Shown in pieces: positions 33,807-42,087 of a stretch of DNA of 45,322 nucleotides; position 1 is the first letter of the stretch; each line of letters opens with the position of its first letter. The position numbers and the translations under genes are program-made. The notes under the pieces are model-generated. The model ran no database searches. It was given only the letters and a program-made list of their open reading frames with translations, and was not told where the DNA came from. Origin of the DNA: an uncultured Verrucomicrobiota bacterium (GTDB taxonomy: Bacteria; Verrucomicrobiota; Verrucomicrobiia; Limisphaerales; UBA9464); contig CAIVQH010000005.1 in assembly GCA_903907995.1 (NCBI GenBank), positions 1 to 45,322 on the forward strand, given 5' to 3'.

Positions 33807-33880
33807 TGGGGCGAGCGTCCTCGCGAGCCGGGCATCATAGGGCTGGGGTGGCCTCGGTTCGCGGGGACGCTCGCCCTACC
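33807..33880. repeat. Imperfect palindrome with GGGCGAGCGTCC arms
   Basis: GGGGCGAGCGTCCTCGCGAG (from 33809) is the inverse, with two mismatches, of the right side TTCGCGGGGACGCTCGCCC (to about 33877). It lies between lpxK and the HtrA-like gene and makes long upstream start codons for lpxK unlikely. No other copy is visible in the window. Confidence 0.6.
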
Positions 33881-33909
33881 GGCCTCGTGGGATTTCCCCA
33901 ACCTCCGCC

Positions 33910-35277
33910 TCACCGCACCTTCACGGTCACATTGCCGGCGTAGCGCCGGACGCCGAGGCCGGAGCGCTCGAGCACCACCACACCCAGCTCCAGCTCGTCG
34001 CCGGGCGCCTTGTTGTGGATCAGCTTGGCCAGGGCCACCAGGTCGTCGATTCGCGCGCCGTCCACGGTCGTGATGTAATGGCCGGCCTGCAGCTTCACCG
34101 CCGCCGCCGGACCCTCACGGTCCACCGACTGCACGACGAAGCCGCCGTCGGTCTCCCGCAGCGTCAGGCCGAGGCGGCGGCGCAGGAGGCCGTTGCTGAA
34201 ATAGGCGCTTTCCTCCACCAGCCGCAGCCGAAGCTGCCGGTTTTCCCCGTCGTGCCGGACCATCAGACGGATATCCCGCTCCGTCCCGGCGGACCGCAGC
34301 GCGCGGTTGAAATCAATGATGCTGCCGGCGGGGTTGTCGTTCACCGACAGGATCGCATCACCCGCGCGCAGGCCGGCGGTCGCCGCCGGGCTGCCGGGCT
34401 GGACACCCTGCACGGTGAGCGGGCGCAGCCCCGGCTTCAGCCGCGCGCCAAACCAGTAGTGATCCACCGACTCGCCCACGAGCGCCTCGGAAAGCGCCTG
34501 GTTCACGCGCCGGATCGGGATCGCAAAGCCGATACCCTGGGCGCCGATGTCGGGCCGCAGCACCGCGACATTCAGACCGATCAGCTCGCCGCGCAGGTTG
34601 ATGAGCGGCCCGCCGGAGTTGCCGGGGTTGATCGCCGCGTCGGTCTGGAGCCAGTCGGCGATGTCGAGCTTTTCGCCAATGGCCACATTCTCCGCCGGCC
34701 GGCGCGACTTGGAACTCAGGATGCCGCGCGCCACCGAGCCGCCCAGTCCGAAGGGATTGCCCATGGCCACGACGGTCTCGCCCAGCAGCAGGTCGTCATC
34801 CTTGGCAAAGCGCACCGCGCGGAATTTGCGCGGCTGCTTGGGATTCAGCTTCAGCAGCGCCACGTCCTTCTCCTCGCTGAGTGCAACCCGTTCCGCCGAA
34901 ATGGGTTCCGGATCGTCGTTGAACTGCACCCAGATGTCGTCCGCACCCTGCACAACGTGGACGTTGGTCAGCACGTAACCGTCCTCGGTGATCACCACGC
35001 CGGAACCACGGCTGTACCGGGCCTCCGGCTTGCGCTTGTAGCCGTAGTATTCCCGCAGCATGCGGTCGTAGGCGGTCTCCTCCGTCACCCAGGTGCGGGA
35101 GGCGATGTTGACGACGGAGGGCAGCACGCGCTCCACGGCCTGCACCGTGGCGTCGCGCCGGATGTCGAGCGGCGCCTCGGTCGTGACCACCGGCTCGTCC
35201 TCGGCGGCCAGCCGGGCGGGATCCGTCGCCGCAAACAGCGAAAGGCACAGCCACCAGCGCATCGGAGATCGTTTCAT
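33910..35277 (-). CDS. Periplasmic HtrA/DegP-like serine protease with two PDZ domains
   Basis: The protein has 455 residues. A signal peptide (MKRSPMRWWLCLSLFAATDP region) leads into a trypsin-like domain with catalytic His107 (LTNVHVVQG), Asp138 (KDVALLKL) and Ser221 (INPGNSGGPL). Two PDZ domains follow (TVQGVQPGSPAATAGLRAGD and the C-terminal RLGLTLRETDGGFVVQSV). It should degrade or refold damaged envelope proteins. In-frame ATGs at 35319 and 35262 are alternative starts; 35277 gives the best signal peptide. It is encoded upstream of the lipid A operon in the same direction, separated by a repeat. Confidence 0.92.
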   Translation of the reverse strand: MKRSPMRWWLCLSLFAATDPARLAAEDEPVVTTEAPLDIRRDATVQAVERVLPSVVNIASRTWVTEETAYDRMLREYYGYKRKPEARYSRGSGVVITEDGYVLTNVHVVQGADDIWVQFNDDPEPISAERVALSEEKDVALLKLNPKQPRKFRAVRFAKDDDLLLGETVVAMGNPFGLGGSVARGILSSKSRRPAENVAIGEKLDIADWLQTDAAINPGNSGGPLINLRGELIGLNVAVLRPDIGAQGIGFAIPIRRVNQALSEALVGESVDHYWFGARLKPGLRPLTVQGVQPGSPAATAGLRAGDAILSVNDNPAGSIIDFNRALRSAGTERDIRLMVRHDGENRQLRLRLVEESAYFSNGLLRRRLGLTLRETDGGFVVQSVDREGPAAAVKLQAGHYITTVDGARIDDLVALAKLIHNKAPGDELELGVVVLERSGLGVRRYAGNVTVKVR

Positions 35278-35473
35278 CGTTGGAACAGGCACTGACAAAT
35301 CAGCCGCCCTGATGTTCATTCAAGCCGGTCGGAGACACAAATGGTCTAAGCCGGACGGCGCGTCAAATCCACTGGAAAGCCGGGTTTCCATCCTAATCCT
35401 AATCTTCCTCTTCCTCGTAGGCAGGATTCAACAGCCTTGCGTGTACTCATTCCTGACCCCCAAATCACTATCC

Positions 35474-36631
35474 ATGGACAACCAAGATGCCATCTTGCTA
35501 CGCCTTTATCGCCGGCACTTTCCAGACCCACGGCCCGCGCTGGAACGCCTAAATCGACATCTGGACGCGATTAGTTTTGGATTTGACCTAAAGGCTCAGG
35601 TTCGTGAACTGCCGGTTCCGTGTTTGCCGAATTTGACAATGTGCCCTGATCATTTTCAGGTCCCTTCTAGCATTTACTATTTCGTCCCCAATACCCGATA
35701 CGGAACTCATCGCAGCAAGAATCTGCAGCGGCGGACTGAGGCTGAGTCCTACCTCAATGAATACGATGGTGTAGGTTTGAACCTTGGATGTCCCGTTCGT
35801 CTACTGAGGGCGTTGGACGCCCTCGAGGGCTTGCAGGGGTTAGATCGGCGTTCGCCGATTGAGGAGCTCTGTGATCCTTTTAAGCACCTCAATGCGGTCG
35901 AAGAACTCCTTTGGATAACAGGCTGGAGAGAAATCTCTGAATGCAGACGCGGCGGTAATTTGCCGGGGCTAGAAAAGAATGTGGATTGGTTTCTCAGTAC
36001 AGGGAGCGACTGCCTTTTTCTTGAGGCGAAATGCCGCCCTTCTGATTGGCCAAATCACAGCGATGGAACTGCTTTCCGGCATTCTGGAAAAGGCTTTCTA
36101 GCCAGAGCCGTCGGTAAATTTCGAGAGATGCCCAAAAGCTCTGCCCTCAATGTAGTGGGAATAACCACGACCGGTTACGTTACGAAGAGGGTCGTCCACA
36201 TGATTGGCGCCGAGCTCGAAAAAGCTCCCCAGATTCACGCCGTAGTCATCAGGCATTACTTGCAACAGACCTACTTCATTTCACTGGATGAGGCTAAGTG
36301 CCATCGTATCCGGAATCTGATGACGATCCCTGTTCCGAACGATTTTCCATCAAACTACAATTTTGCGTACGACCGGAAGAAGCGGGATACACGAATTCAG
36401 ACCCGCCAGAAACAGACTGTCCAAGTTCCTGAATCGAAGGCCTTTTGCATAACTCTGTCGACCAATAAGCCACTCCCTTACCTCCTGAGAGACGCGCATG
36501 CCTACAGAGCGGCGGTCCTTCATGCCGAAAGTGGGGAACCCATCTACAGGTTAATTCCTAGAGACGCCGATTCTTTCGACCTCGGAGACTGTTCGCCTTT
36601 TCGAATCCCTGTGCGGTCACTAATTGAGTAA
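35474..36631 (+). CDS. Orphan protein of lower GC, possible PD-(D/E)XK nuclease fold
   Basis: This 385-residue protein has no recognised family. Its base composition is clearly lower in GC (near 50% by eye) than all neighbours. The segment VDWFLSTGSDCLFLEAKCRP has the D...ExK spacing of PD-(D/E)XK nucleases, and a conserved-looking helix and strand follow (GFLARAVGKFREMP, then ALNVVGITTTGYVT). It has no signal peptide or membrane segment. ATG 35474 begins MDNQDAILLRLYRRHF; the frame is open far upstream, but that part is antisense to the protease gene. Single-gene transfer and a defence or DNA-processing role are possible but only inferred. Confidence 0.68.
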   Translation: MDNQDAILLRLYRRHFPDPRPALERLNRHLDAISFGFDLKAQVRELPVPCLPNLTMCPDHFQVPSSIYYFVPNTRYGTHRSKNLQRRTEAESYLNEYDGVGLNLGCPVRLLRALDALEGLQGLDRRSPIEELCDPFKHLNAVEELLWITGWREISECRRGGNLPGLEKNVDWFLSTGSDCLFLEAKCRPSDWPNHSDGTAFRHSGKGFLARAVGKFREMPKSSALNVVGITTTGYVTKRVVHMIGAELEKAPQIHAVVIRHYLQQTYFISLDEAKCHRIRNLMTIPVPNDFPSNYNFAYDRKKRDTRIQTRQKQTVQVPESKAFCITLSTNKPLPYLLRDAHAYRAAVLHAESGEPIYRLIPRDADSFDLGDCSPFRIPVRSLIE

Positions 36632-36699
36632 GTAGTGACCATTCCCACCATTTTCAAACATCTCTCACGGTCCCGGCGGTGAAGCGCTCTATATCCCCC

Positions 36700-36726
36700 T
36701 TCCTGCTTTCCTGCGTTCCAAATTCC
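36700..36726. repeat. Single end of the GGAAAGCAGGAA repeat family
   Basis: TTCCTGCTTTCCTGCGTTCC followed by AAATTCC matches the right ends of the elements at 12037-12184 and 17449-17631. It lies just upstream of the DUF2851 start; no matching left end was found between 36632 and 36700. Confidence 0.6.
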
Positions 36727-36744
36727 TCCACCCTTCGCGCTCCG

Positions 36745-38187
36745 ATGCCCCGGTTACCCGCAAACTTCTATGCCGGCTGGCGCCGCCCGGCTGAGCCGGC
36801 CCCGGCGTTGCAGGAGGGCGGCCTGCCGCCGGAGCGCTGGCTCCAGCAGGTCTGGCGGCACCAGCGGTTGCGGCGCGCGGAACTCCGCACGCTCGACGGT
36901 CGGCCCGTGCGGGTGCTGCACCCGGGCTTCTGGAACCGCGAGCCGGGACCCGATTTCCGGCAGGCCGTGGTGCAGATCGGCACCGAACCGCCCCGGACCG
37001 GCGACGTGGAGATCGACCTCGCCGTGGGCGGCTGGCAGGGCCACCGGCACGCGGGCAATCCGGCCTATTCTGGGGTGATCCTGCACGTCGTGTGGGACGC
37101 CACGCCCGCCAGTTTCGCGCCGCCCGTAATGGTCCTGCGGCCCTTTCTCGACACGCCGCTGGCAGAACTGACCCCGTGGCTCGACGGCGAGGCCGAAAGC
37201 ATCTGGCCCGCCGAACTGTCCGGCCAGTGCTGCGCGCCTCTGCAAGCCCTCGACGCGGAAACGCTCGCGGAGCTCCTGCATCAGGCGGCCGAAGTCCGGT
37301 TGCAGCGGAAAGCGGCGGAGCTGGCCGCCCGCGCCCGGTTGCAGGGCTGGAACGGCGCGCTGTGGGAGGGGCTGTTTGCCGCGCTCGGCTACAAGCACAA
37401 CGTCTGGCCCTGCCGCCGACTCGCCGAACTGATCGCGCCCCGGGCCGGCAGCGAAAATGCGGCCACGTTTGAAGCGCAACTGCTCGGGCTGGCCGGGCTG
37501 CTCCCCGTCGAACTCCCGCGCAGCACCGGCGCGACCCACGCGCGGAAGCTCTGGGACATCTGGTGGCGCGAACGCGACTCCTGGGCCGACCTGGCACTGC
37601 CGCTTTCCCTGTGGCACCTGGCCGGCATCCGGCCCGCCAATCATCCCCAGCGCCGGCTCGCCCTCGCCGCCCAATGGCTCGCCGACGGCGAATTCATCCC
37701 CCGGCTGGAGCGCTGGCTGACCCAGCCCGGTGCCGGTGAGAAGGAGCTGCTGAACGTGCTGTTACCGGACGCGGAGCATCCCTTCTGGTCGCACCACTGG
37801 ACCCTGCGTTCCAAGCCCGTCACCCAGCCGCAGCCCCTGCTGGGCGCGGCCCGCGCGACCGACCTCGCGATGAACGTCATCCTGCCGTGGCTGTTCGCGC
37901 GGGCCTCCGCCGGGCGCGGCTCGGGGCGAAATCCGGAACTGCTCGCCACCATCCGGCAACGCCACTTCGCCTGGCCGGCGGGCGAGGACAACTCGGCGCT
38001 GAAGCTCGCCCGGCAGCGCCTGTTTGGCGGCTCGACGCGACGGCTGCCCCGCACGGCCGCCGCTCAGCAGGGCCTGTTGCAGATCACCCGCGACTTCTGC
38101 GGCCAGACCGACCCGCTGTGCAGTGGCTGCCGGTTCCCAGAACTGGTCCGCGCGCTCCCGGGTGCATCCGGTGTGGGTTCCCTCTGA
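36745..38187 (+). CDS. DUF2851 family protein
   Basis: This 480-residue cytoplasmic protein matches DUF2851: the N-terminal NFYAGWRRP and RVLHPGFWNREPGPDFRQAV, then TGDVEIDLAVGGWQGHRH and GVILHVVWDA, a beta-rich nuclease-like core. The C-terminal end has three closely spaced cysteines (FCGQTDPLCSGCRFPEL), perhaps a metal site. Function is unknown; the D-E arrangement in the N-terminal core (GPDF... DVEIDL) is reminiscent of PD-(D/E)XK folds. ATG 36745 is preferred because residues encoded from 36679 derive from the repeat end at 36700. It is followed by a strong hairpin at 38202-38237. Confidence 0.85.
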   Translation: MPRLPANFYAGWRRPAEPAPALQEGGLPPERWLQQVWRHQRLRRAELRTLDGRPVRVLHPGFWNREPGPDFRQAVVQIGTEPPRTGDVEIDLAVGGWQGHRHAGNPAYSGVILHVVWDATPASFAPPVMVLRPFLDTPLAELTPWLDGEAESIWPAELSGQCCAPLQALDAETLAELLHQAAEVRLQRKAAELAARARLQGWNGALWEGLFAALGYKHNVWPCRRLAELIAPRAGSENAATFEAQLLGLAGLLPVELPRSTGATHARKLWDIWWRERDSWADLALPLSLWHLAGIRPANHPQRRLALAAQWLADGEFIPRLERWLTQPGAGEKELLNVLLPDAEHPFWSHHWTLRSKPVTQPQPLLGAARATDLAMNVILPWLFARASAGRGSGRNPELLATIRQRHFAWPAGEDNSALKLARQRLFGGSTRRLPRTAAAQQGLLQITRDFCGQTDPLCSGCRFPELVRALPGASGVGSL

Positions 38188-38201
38188 GGGGAATTTCCTT
38201 T

Positions 38202-38237
38202 GAAAATAGCCCAGCCATGAATGGCTGGGCTATTTTC
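38202..38237. terminator. Perfect 17-bp hairpin after DUF2851
   Basis: GAAAATAGCCCAGCCAT, a two-base loop GA, and ATGGCTGGGCTATTTTC are exact inverses, 15 nt after the DUF2851 stop. The A-rich and T-rich feet make it suited to stop transcription in both directions. It might instead be part of the dispersed GCCCAG palindromes seen elsewhere. Confidence 0.6.
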
Positions 38238-38257
38238 GCAGGAACTCCTGCCTTCTT

Positions 38258-38466
38258 TTACAAGCGGATTCGGGACACCCCGGAACTGCGGGAGGGCACG
38301 GTTCCACCCGTGCCCCATATTCTTCTCCGCTGGACGCCTTGGAAATCCGAGGTGGGAAGTGCGCCAATGGGACAATCTGGCCGCACCCGGCGCGAAGGAT
38401 TTTACGGCGCGGGTGGAACCGCGCCCTCCCAAGGCCGCCCGCTTTCCTGCTTTCCCAATCCCAAGC
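38258..38466. repeat. Repeat cluster with GGGCACGG hairpin and GGAAAGCAGG end
   Basis: TTTTACAAG at 38258 is followed by the palindrome GGGCACGG-TTCCACC-CGTGCCC (38294-38316). A variant palindrome GGCGCGGGTGGAACCGCGCC is at 38406-38425, preceded by TTTTACGG. GCTTTCCTGCTTTCCCAA lies at 38441-38458. The first two relate to 18706-18742, the last to the 12037 and 17449 elements. The 38188-38539 gap therefore holds repeats and no gene. Confidence 0.65.
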
Positions 38467-38539
38467 TCCTCCCCGGAAAACTCCCGATTCACGGTCGGCT
38501 TGACGGGCCTTGGAGCATTCCCGAGATTGCCCGTGCAGT

Positions 38540-38959
38540 ATGGCCAAACAGAGCAGCCGTAATCTCAGCCGCCGGCAGGCGCGCGATCTGGATGTGGAAA
38601 TCAGTTTCCTCGAAGGGCTCGTGCGCCGCGATCCCTCGTACATCGAGGCGTTGCAACTGCTGGGCGACAACTATTCCGACCGGGGCCGCCCCGCCGAGGG
38701 ACTGTGCGTGGACGAGCGTTTGCGCCAGCTCCGTCCGGACGATGCGAACGTGCGCTTCAACTACGCGTGCAGCCTCGCGCTGAACCGCCTCTTCGAGCGC
38801 GCCTGCGAAGAAATCGACTGTGCCCTGGACCTGGGCTATCGCGATTTCAAGTGGCTGCAGCGCGACGCCGACCTGGCCGAACTGCGGAAGCATCCCTCGT
38901 TCAAGAAGATCAAGGCCCGCGTCAAGGCCCTGCAGACGATCGAGACGTCGGAAGACTGA
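38540..38959 (+). CDS. Small TPR-repeat protein
   Basis: This 139-residue soluble protein has TPR-like helical pairs: VEISFLEGLVRRDPSYIEAL, GDNYSDRGRPAEGLCVDERL and RLRPDDANVRFNYACSLALN, ending KWLQRDADLAELRKHPSFKK. Such domains bind protein partners. It lacks a signal peptide and no partner is suggested by the neighbours. ATG 38540 starts MAKQSSRNLSRRQARDL. Confidence 0.82.
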   Translation: MAKQSSRNLSRRQARDLDVEISFLEGLVRRDPSYIEALQLLGDNYSDRGRPAEGLCVDERLRQLRPDDANVRFNYACSLALNRLFERACEEIDCALDLGYRDFKWLQRDADLAELRKHPSFKKIKARVKALQTIETSED

Positions 38960-39000
38960 GGCGGTCCTAGCGGACGGGGAAGGCTCTGACATTTCTGGGT

Positions 39001-39171
39001 GCGCCCTTCCCCCTCACCCCGGCCCTCTCCCTCAGGGAGAGGGAGAATCGTCGTCCGCGTGCTGGCGAAAGCTTGCGCTGGAGTTGCCGGACGTGCGGGC
39101 AAATAAACGGTAAGGCTGCCCGGCTGTCCCTTCTCCCCGGAGGAAAAGGTTAGGATGAGGGGGAAGGGAGC
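39001..39171. repeat. Full copy of the CCCTCACCC/GGGAGAG palindromic repeat
   Basis: The left part (CCCTCACCCCGGCCCTCTCC, then CTCAGGGAGAGGGAGAATCG) and right part (CCCTTCTCCCCGGAGGAAAA, then GGTTAGGATGAGGGGGAAGG) are inverses with a few changes. They surround a central unit with GGCGAAAGC and GTTGCCGGACG. It matches 9991-10162 in length and order, and occupies the gap between the TPR gene and the convergent symporter gene. Confidence 0.85.
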
Positions 39172-39263
39172 TGGCGTGTGTCCGGGGCCTTTCCTTCGCA
39201 AGGTGATTCACCGATGATTCAGCACCCTTTTATGCCGCGGAATTTCCGAATGGCTTCAACCCG

Positions 39264-40502
39264 TCAGGCCAGCTTGGCGCTCGCGCTGGGCGGGGGGAAT
39301 TCCCCTTCCCAGCGGGCGATGACGGCGGTGGCGAGGCAGTTGCCGACGAGGTTCACAGTCGTCCGTCCCATGTCCATGATCTCGTCCACGCCCATGATGA
39401 CCAGCACCCCCTCCAGCGGCAGGCCGAACGAGACCAGTGTGCCCGCGAGCACGACCTGGGAGGCCCGGGGGATGCCGGCCATGCCCTTGCTGGTGAGCAT
39501 GAGCGTGAGCATCATCACGACCTGCTGGGTCAGGCTCAGTTCTACCTTCGCCGCCTGCGCGATGAAGATGGAGGCGACCGCCAGATAAAGCGTGGACCCG
39601 TCGAGGTTGAAGGAGTACCCGATGGGCATCACGAAAGAGACGATGCGCTTGGGGACGCCGAAGTAGATCAGCCGCTTCATCGCGTCCGGCATCGCCGCGT
39701 CGGAGGAGGTCGTGGTGAACGCCAGCAGGATCGGCTCCTTGAGCAATTTCAGGAACCGCAGGACCGGCACCCGCGCCCAAAGCGCCGCCGGCAGCAGCAC
39801 CGTGAGACCGAACACCAGCAGCGCGCCGTAGAGCGTGATGATGAGCTTGAGCAGGCTTTTCAACGCATCGATGCCGCTATGGGCCACCGTATAGGCCATG
39901 GCCGCACCGATGCCGAACGGGGCGAACTTCATCACGAGGGCGGTGAACTTGAACATCGTCTCCATGAGCGACTCGCAGAATCTCAGCACCGGCTCGCGGG
40001 CGGTGCGCTCCACCTGCGCGAGCGCAATGCCAAACAGGATCGCGAAGAACACCACCTGCAGCACGTCGTTCGCGGCGGCGGCGGCAAAAAAGCTTTGCGG
40101 CACGATGTGCACGAAAATGCCCGAGAGGGTCACCTTTTCGGCCGTGACATGGCCGACCGCCGAGCCGGGGGGCGGCAGCACCAGCCCGTCGCCGGGACGG
40201 AAAACATTGACCGCGACCAGGCCGATCACGAGGCCGAGCGTGGTGACGACCTCAAAGTAGAAGATCGACTTGATCGCCAGACGGCCCACCGCCTTCATGT
40301 CGTCGGCGTGCCCCGCGATGCCCACGACCAGCGTGCTGAAGACCAAGGGCACAAGGATGCACTTGATCATGCTGAGGAACACGGTCGAGACGATCTTGAG
40401 CTCCATCGCCGGCGTCGGGAACCAGTGGCCGAAGGCGATGCCGGCGACCATGGAAATCATGATCCAATGGGTGAGCGAAATCCGCCGGAGGAAGGGCCAC
40501 AT
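39264..40502 (-). CDS. Dicarboxylate/glutamate:cation symporter (DAACS family)
   Basis: This 412-residue inner-membrane protein has about eight transmembrane helices and two re-entrant loops. Family motifs are the serine-rich hairpin TTSSDAAMPDAM, YSFNLDGSTLY in helix 7, and the final NLVGNCLATAVIARWEG of helix 8, which together form the substrate and sodium/proton site. It would import glutamate/aspartate or C4-dicarboxylates. The ATG at 40502 is chosen because it directly precedes the first amphipathic and membrane helix (LTHWIMISMVAGIAFGHWF). It stands alone on the minus strand. Confidence 0.93.
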   Translation of the reverse strand: MWPFLRRISLTHWIMISMVAGIAFGHWFPTPAMELKIVSTVFLSMIKCILVPLVFSTLVVGIAGHADDMKAVGRLAIKSIFYFEVVTTLGLVIGLVAVNVFRPGDGLVLPPPGSAVGHVTAEKVTLSGIFVHIVPQSFFAAAAANDVLQVVFFAILFGIALAQVERTAREPVLRFCESLMETMFKFTALVMKFAPFGIGAAMAYTVAHSGIDALKSLLKLIITLYGALLVFGLTVLLPAALWARVPVLRFLKLLKEPILLAFTTTSSDAAMPDAMKRLIYFGVPKRIVSFVMPIGYSFNLDGSTLYLAVASIFIAQAAKVELSLTQQVVMMLTLMLTSKGMAGIPRASQVVLAGTLVSFGLPLEGVLVIMGVDEIMDMGRTTVNLVGNCLATAVIARWEGEFPPPSASAKLA

Positions 40503-40676
40503 GCGTGGCGATGATGCACGGTGGCAGCGGCAGGGCACAACCCCGCGTCACCGATTCACGAGGAAAATTGCGTCCAAAATGGGACTCGGTGAATAGCGCC
40601 TGCAATACCCTGCGCTGAAGCGCTGGGCTATTTCCGATCGGGAAGCGATCGTGCGGTTCAGTTCTTCGGTCAGCCG

Positions 40677-40796
40677 ATGTTCGAAAGCGCCGGGTCGGAC
40701 GCCTTTGTCTCGCTTGCCAAACGTCAGCGCGCCGTCGCGCACAAGGCCGGCCTGAAGCTCCTGCCCAAGCTGCCGCCCGCGCGGGGCCGAAAGTGA
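40677..40796 (+). other. Possible gene remnant in the 40503-40845 gap
   Basis: A 39-codon frame MFESAGSDAFVSLAKRQRAV... ending PPARGRK has an amino-acid pattern more protein-like than most shadow frames. It could be the C-terminal remnant of a lost gene, since the frame is open upstream to 40596. No family is recognised. The rest of the gap shows only a partial AGCGCTGGGCTATTT motif. Confidence 0.2.
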
Positions 40797-40845
40797 AGGT
40801 GTGCGCGAGGCACACCGCACCGCAAAACCGGACGTGAGCCGCCGC

Positions 40846-41376
40846 TTACTGCTCCGCCTTCTCGTTGGCGGCTTCCAGGGCGATCTCGGTCAGCTTTTCA
40901 TCCGCCGCCTTCTCCTCCTCCAAGGTCTGTTCCAGCAGCCCGGCCGCCTCCTCGTGGCCCAGCTGTTTCGCCCAGGCGATGAGGGTGCCGTAAGAGGCGA
41001 TTTCGTAGTGCTCCACCTTCTGGCCGGCGGCGATGATGGCGGCGTCGATGGCCGGGGAGTTCTTCCACTCACCCAGCAGCTCGTCGCCTTCGGCGATGAT
41101 TCCCTGCATGGCCTTGCAGGGCTTTTTCTCGGCCTTTTCCCCGAGGGCGGCAAACACCTGTTCGAGCCGCCGGATGTGACCGCGGGTTTCTTCCAGATGC
41201 CCTTCCAGGGCCTGGGTGAGATCCTCCGAATCGGCGGCCTGGATCATCTTGGGAAGTGCCTTGGTCAGCTGGGTTTCGGAATGGAGGGTATCGGCCAGTT
41301 CATCCAGAAACAGGTCGTGCAGCTCGTTGTCGTGGGTGTCTTCCTGGGGGGCCGTCGAGGGTGAAGATTTTTTCAT
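40846..41376 (-). CDS. DUF892 (YciE/YciF) ferritin-like protein
   Basis: This 176-residue all-helical protein matches DUF892: LHDLFLDELADTLHSETQLTKALPKM, EGHLEETRGHIRRLEQVF and KVEHYEIASYGTLIAWAKQLG, with the ExxH-type metal ligands of ferritin-like four-helix bundles. The family is usually stress-induced and cytoplasmic; its exact role is not settled. It has a long acidic C-terminal helix (EEEKAADEKLTEIALEAANE). ATG 41376. Confidence 0.92.
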   Translation of the reverse strand: MKKSSPSTAPQEDTHDNELHDLFLDELADTLHSETQLTKALPKMIQAADSEDLTQALEGHLEETRGHIRRLEQVFAALGEKAEKKPCKAMQGIIAEGDELLGEWKNSPAIDAAIIAAGQKVEHYEIASYGTLIAWAKQLGHEEAAGLLEQTLEEEKAADEKLTEIALEAANEKAEQ

Positions 41377-41770
41377 TAAAGTGGCAAATCAGAAGTTAAG
41401 TTCGGACTTCCCTCCCGCAGGGGACATGCCATCGCGGATGTTGCGCGTATTACGGGGACTTCAGCGTGAAACTTTGCGATCCCGCGCTTCCCGAAGGGAT
41501 GTTTTGCAACTGGGGGTGTCGCAGGTTGCGGATTCTGTCTCCCCTCGGTTGATGGGCCATTGCGGAGGCTTCGATCAGCCATCTCGATCAAGCCGCCCCG
41601 GGAAAAACAGCCTCATTGCCGACTTTCTTCCGTGATCCGCGCGATTGGGCGTGAGGGAGGCAGGTGAGGGCCCGTGTTTGCTCACCGGTAAGAATCGGAA
41701 CCCGGATGATCTCCACACCCTTCGGCTCCCGTAGTCCGGCGCACCCCGATGATCCGGCTTGCGCGTGCGT
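41377..41770. other. Non-coding gap upstream of the DUF892 gene
   Basis: About 400 bases with no supported gene, RNA or repeat of the families seen elsewhere. It should contain the promoter of the DUF892 gene. Frames that cross it have no protein-like composition. Confidence 0.5.
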
Positions 41771-41791
41771 CATACTTTTTTCTAAAGTATG
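41771..41791. promoter_or_regulatory. Inverted repeat at the start of a small reading frame
   Basis: CATACTTT-TTTCT-AAAGTATG is a perfect 8-bp inverted repeat in an AT-rich patch, ending at a possible ATG (41789) of the 41795 frame. The placement suggests an operator or a start-site hairpin. The evidence is positional only. Confidence 0.3.
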
Positions 41792-41794
41792 AGC

Positions 41795-41983
41795 ATGAAA
41801 AGAAGGCGGTTCGTCACCAGTGATGCCGAGCTGGCCGGGCAGCCGAAGCACGTGAGATTGCGGTCGCTGACGCGGCCGGCCCGGACTTTCAGCGAACGGT
41901 GGGCCGGCAAGCTCACGCTCAAACCGGATGATGCGGCAGATCGCAGGCTTTCCGTTCTTAAAGCCAAATTCCATTCCGTGTGA
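41795..41983 (+). CDS. Small hypothetical protein, possibly antitoxin-like
   Basis: A 62-residue basic peptide (MKRRRFVTSDAELAGQPKHV... ending LSVLKAKFHSV). The segment FSERWAGKLTLKPDDAADRR loosely resembles C-terminal tails of some small type II antitoxins, but the similarity is weak and there is no toxin gene next to it. ATG 41789 is an alternative start. No clear ribosome binding site is present. It may also be a remnant. Confidence 0.35.
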   Translation: MKRRRFVTSDAELAGQPKHVRLRSLTRPARTFSERWAGKLTLKPDDAADRRLSVLKAKFHSV

Positions 41984-42087
41984 AGGTGCTTTTGGATGCC
42001 CACCATCGCCGTCTCCCGTTCCGGCCCTGAAGCCGGCAGCTTTCAGAAAGCTGATTGAAGCGGCTGGAGATTGAACCCCTGACTGCA

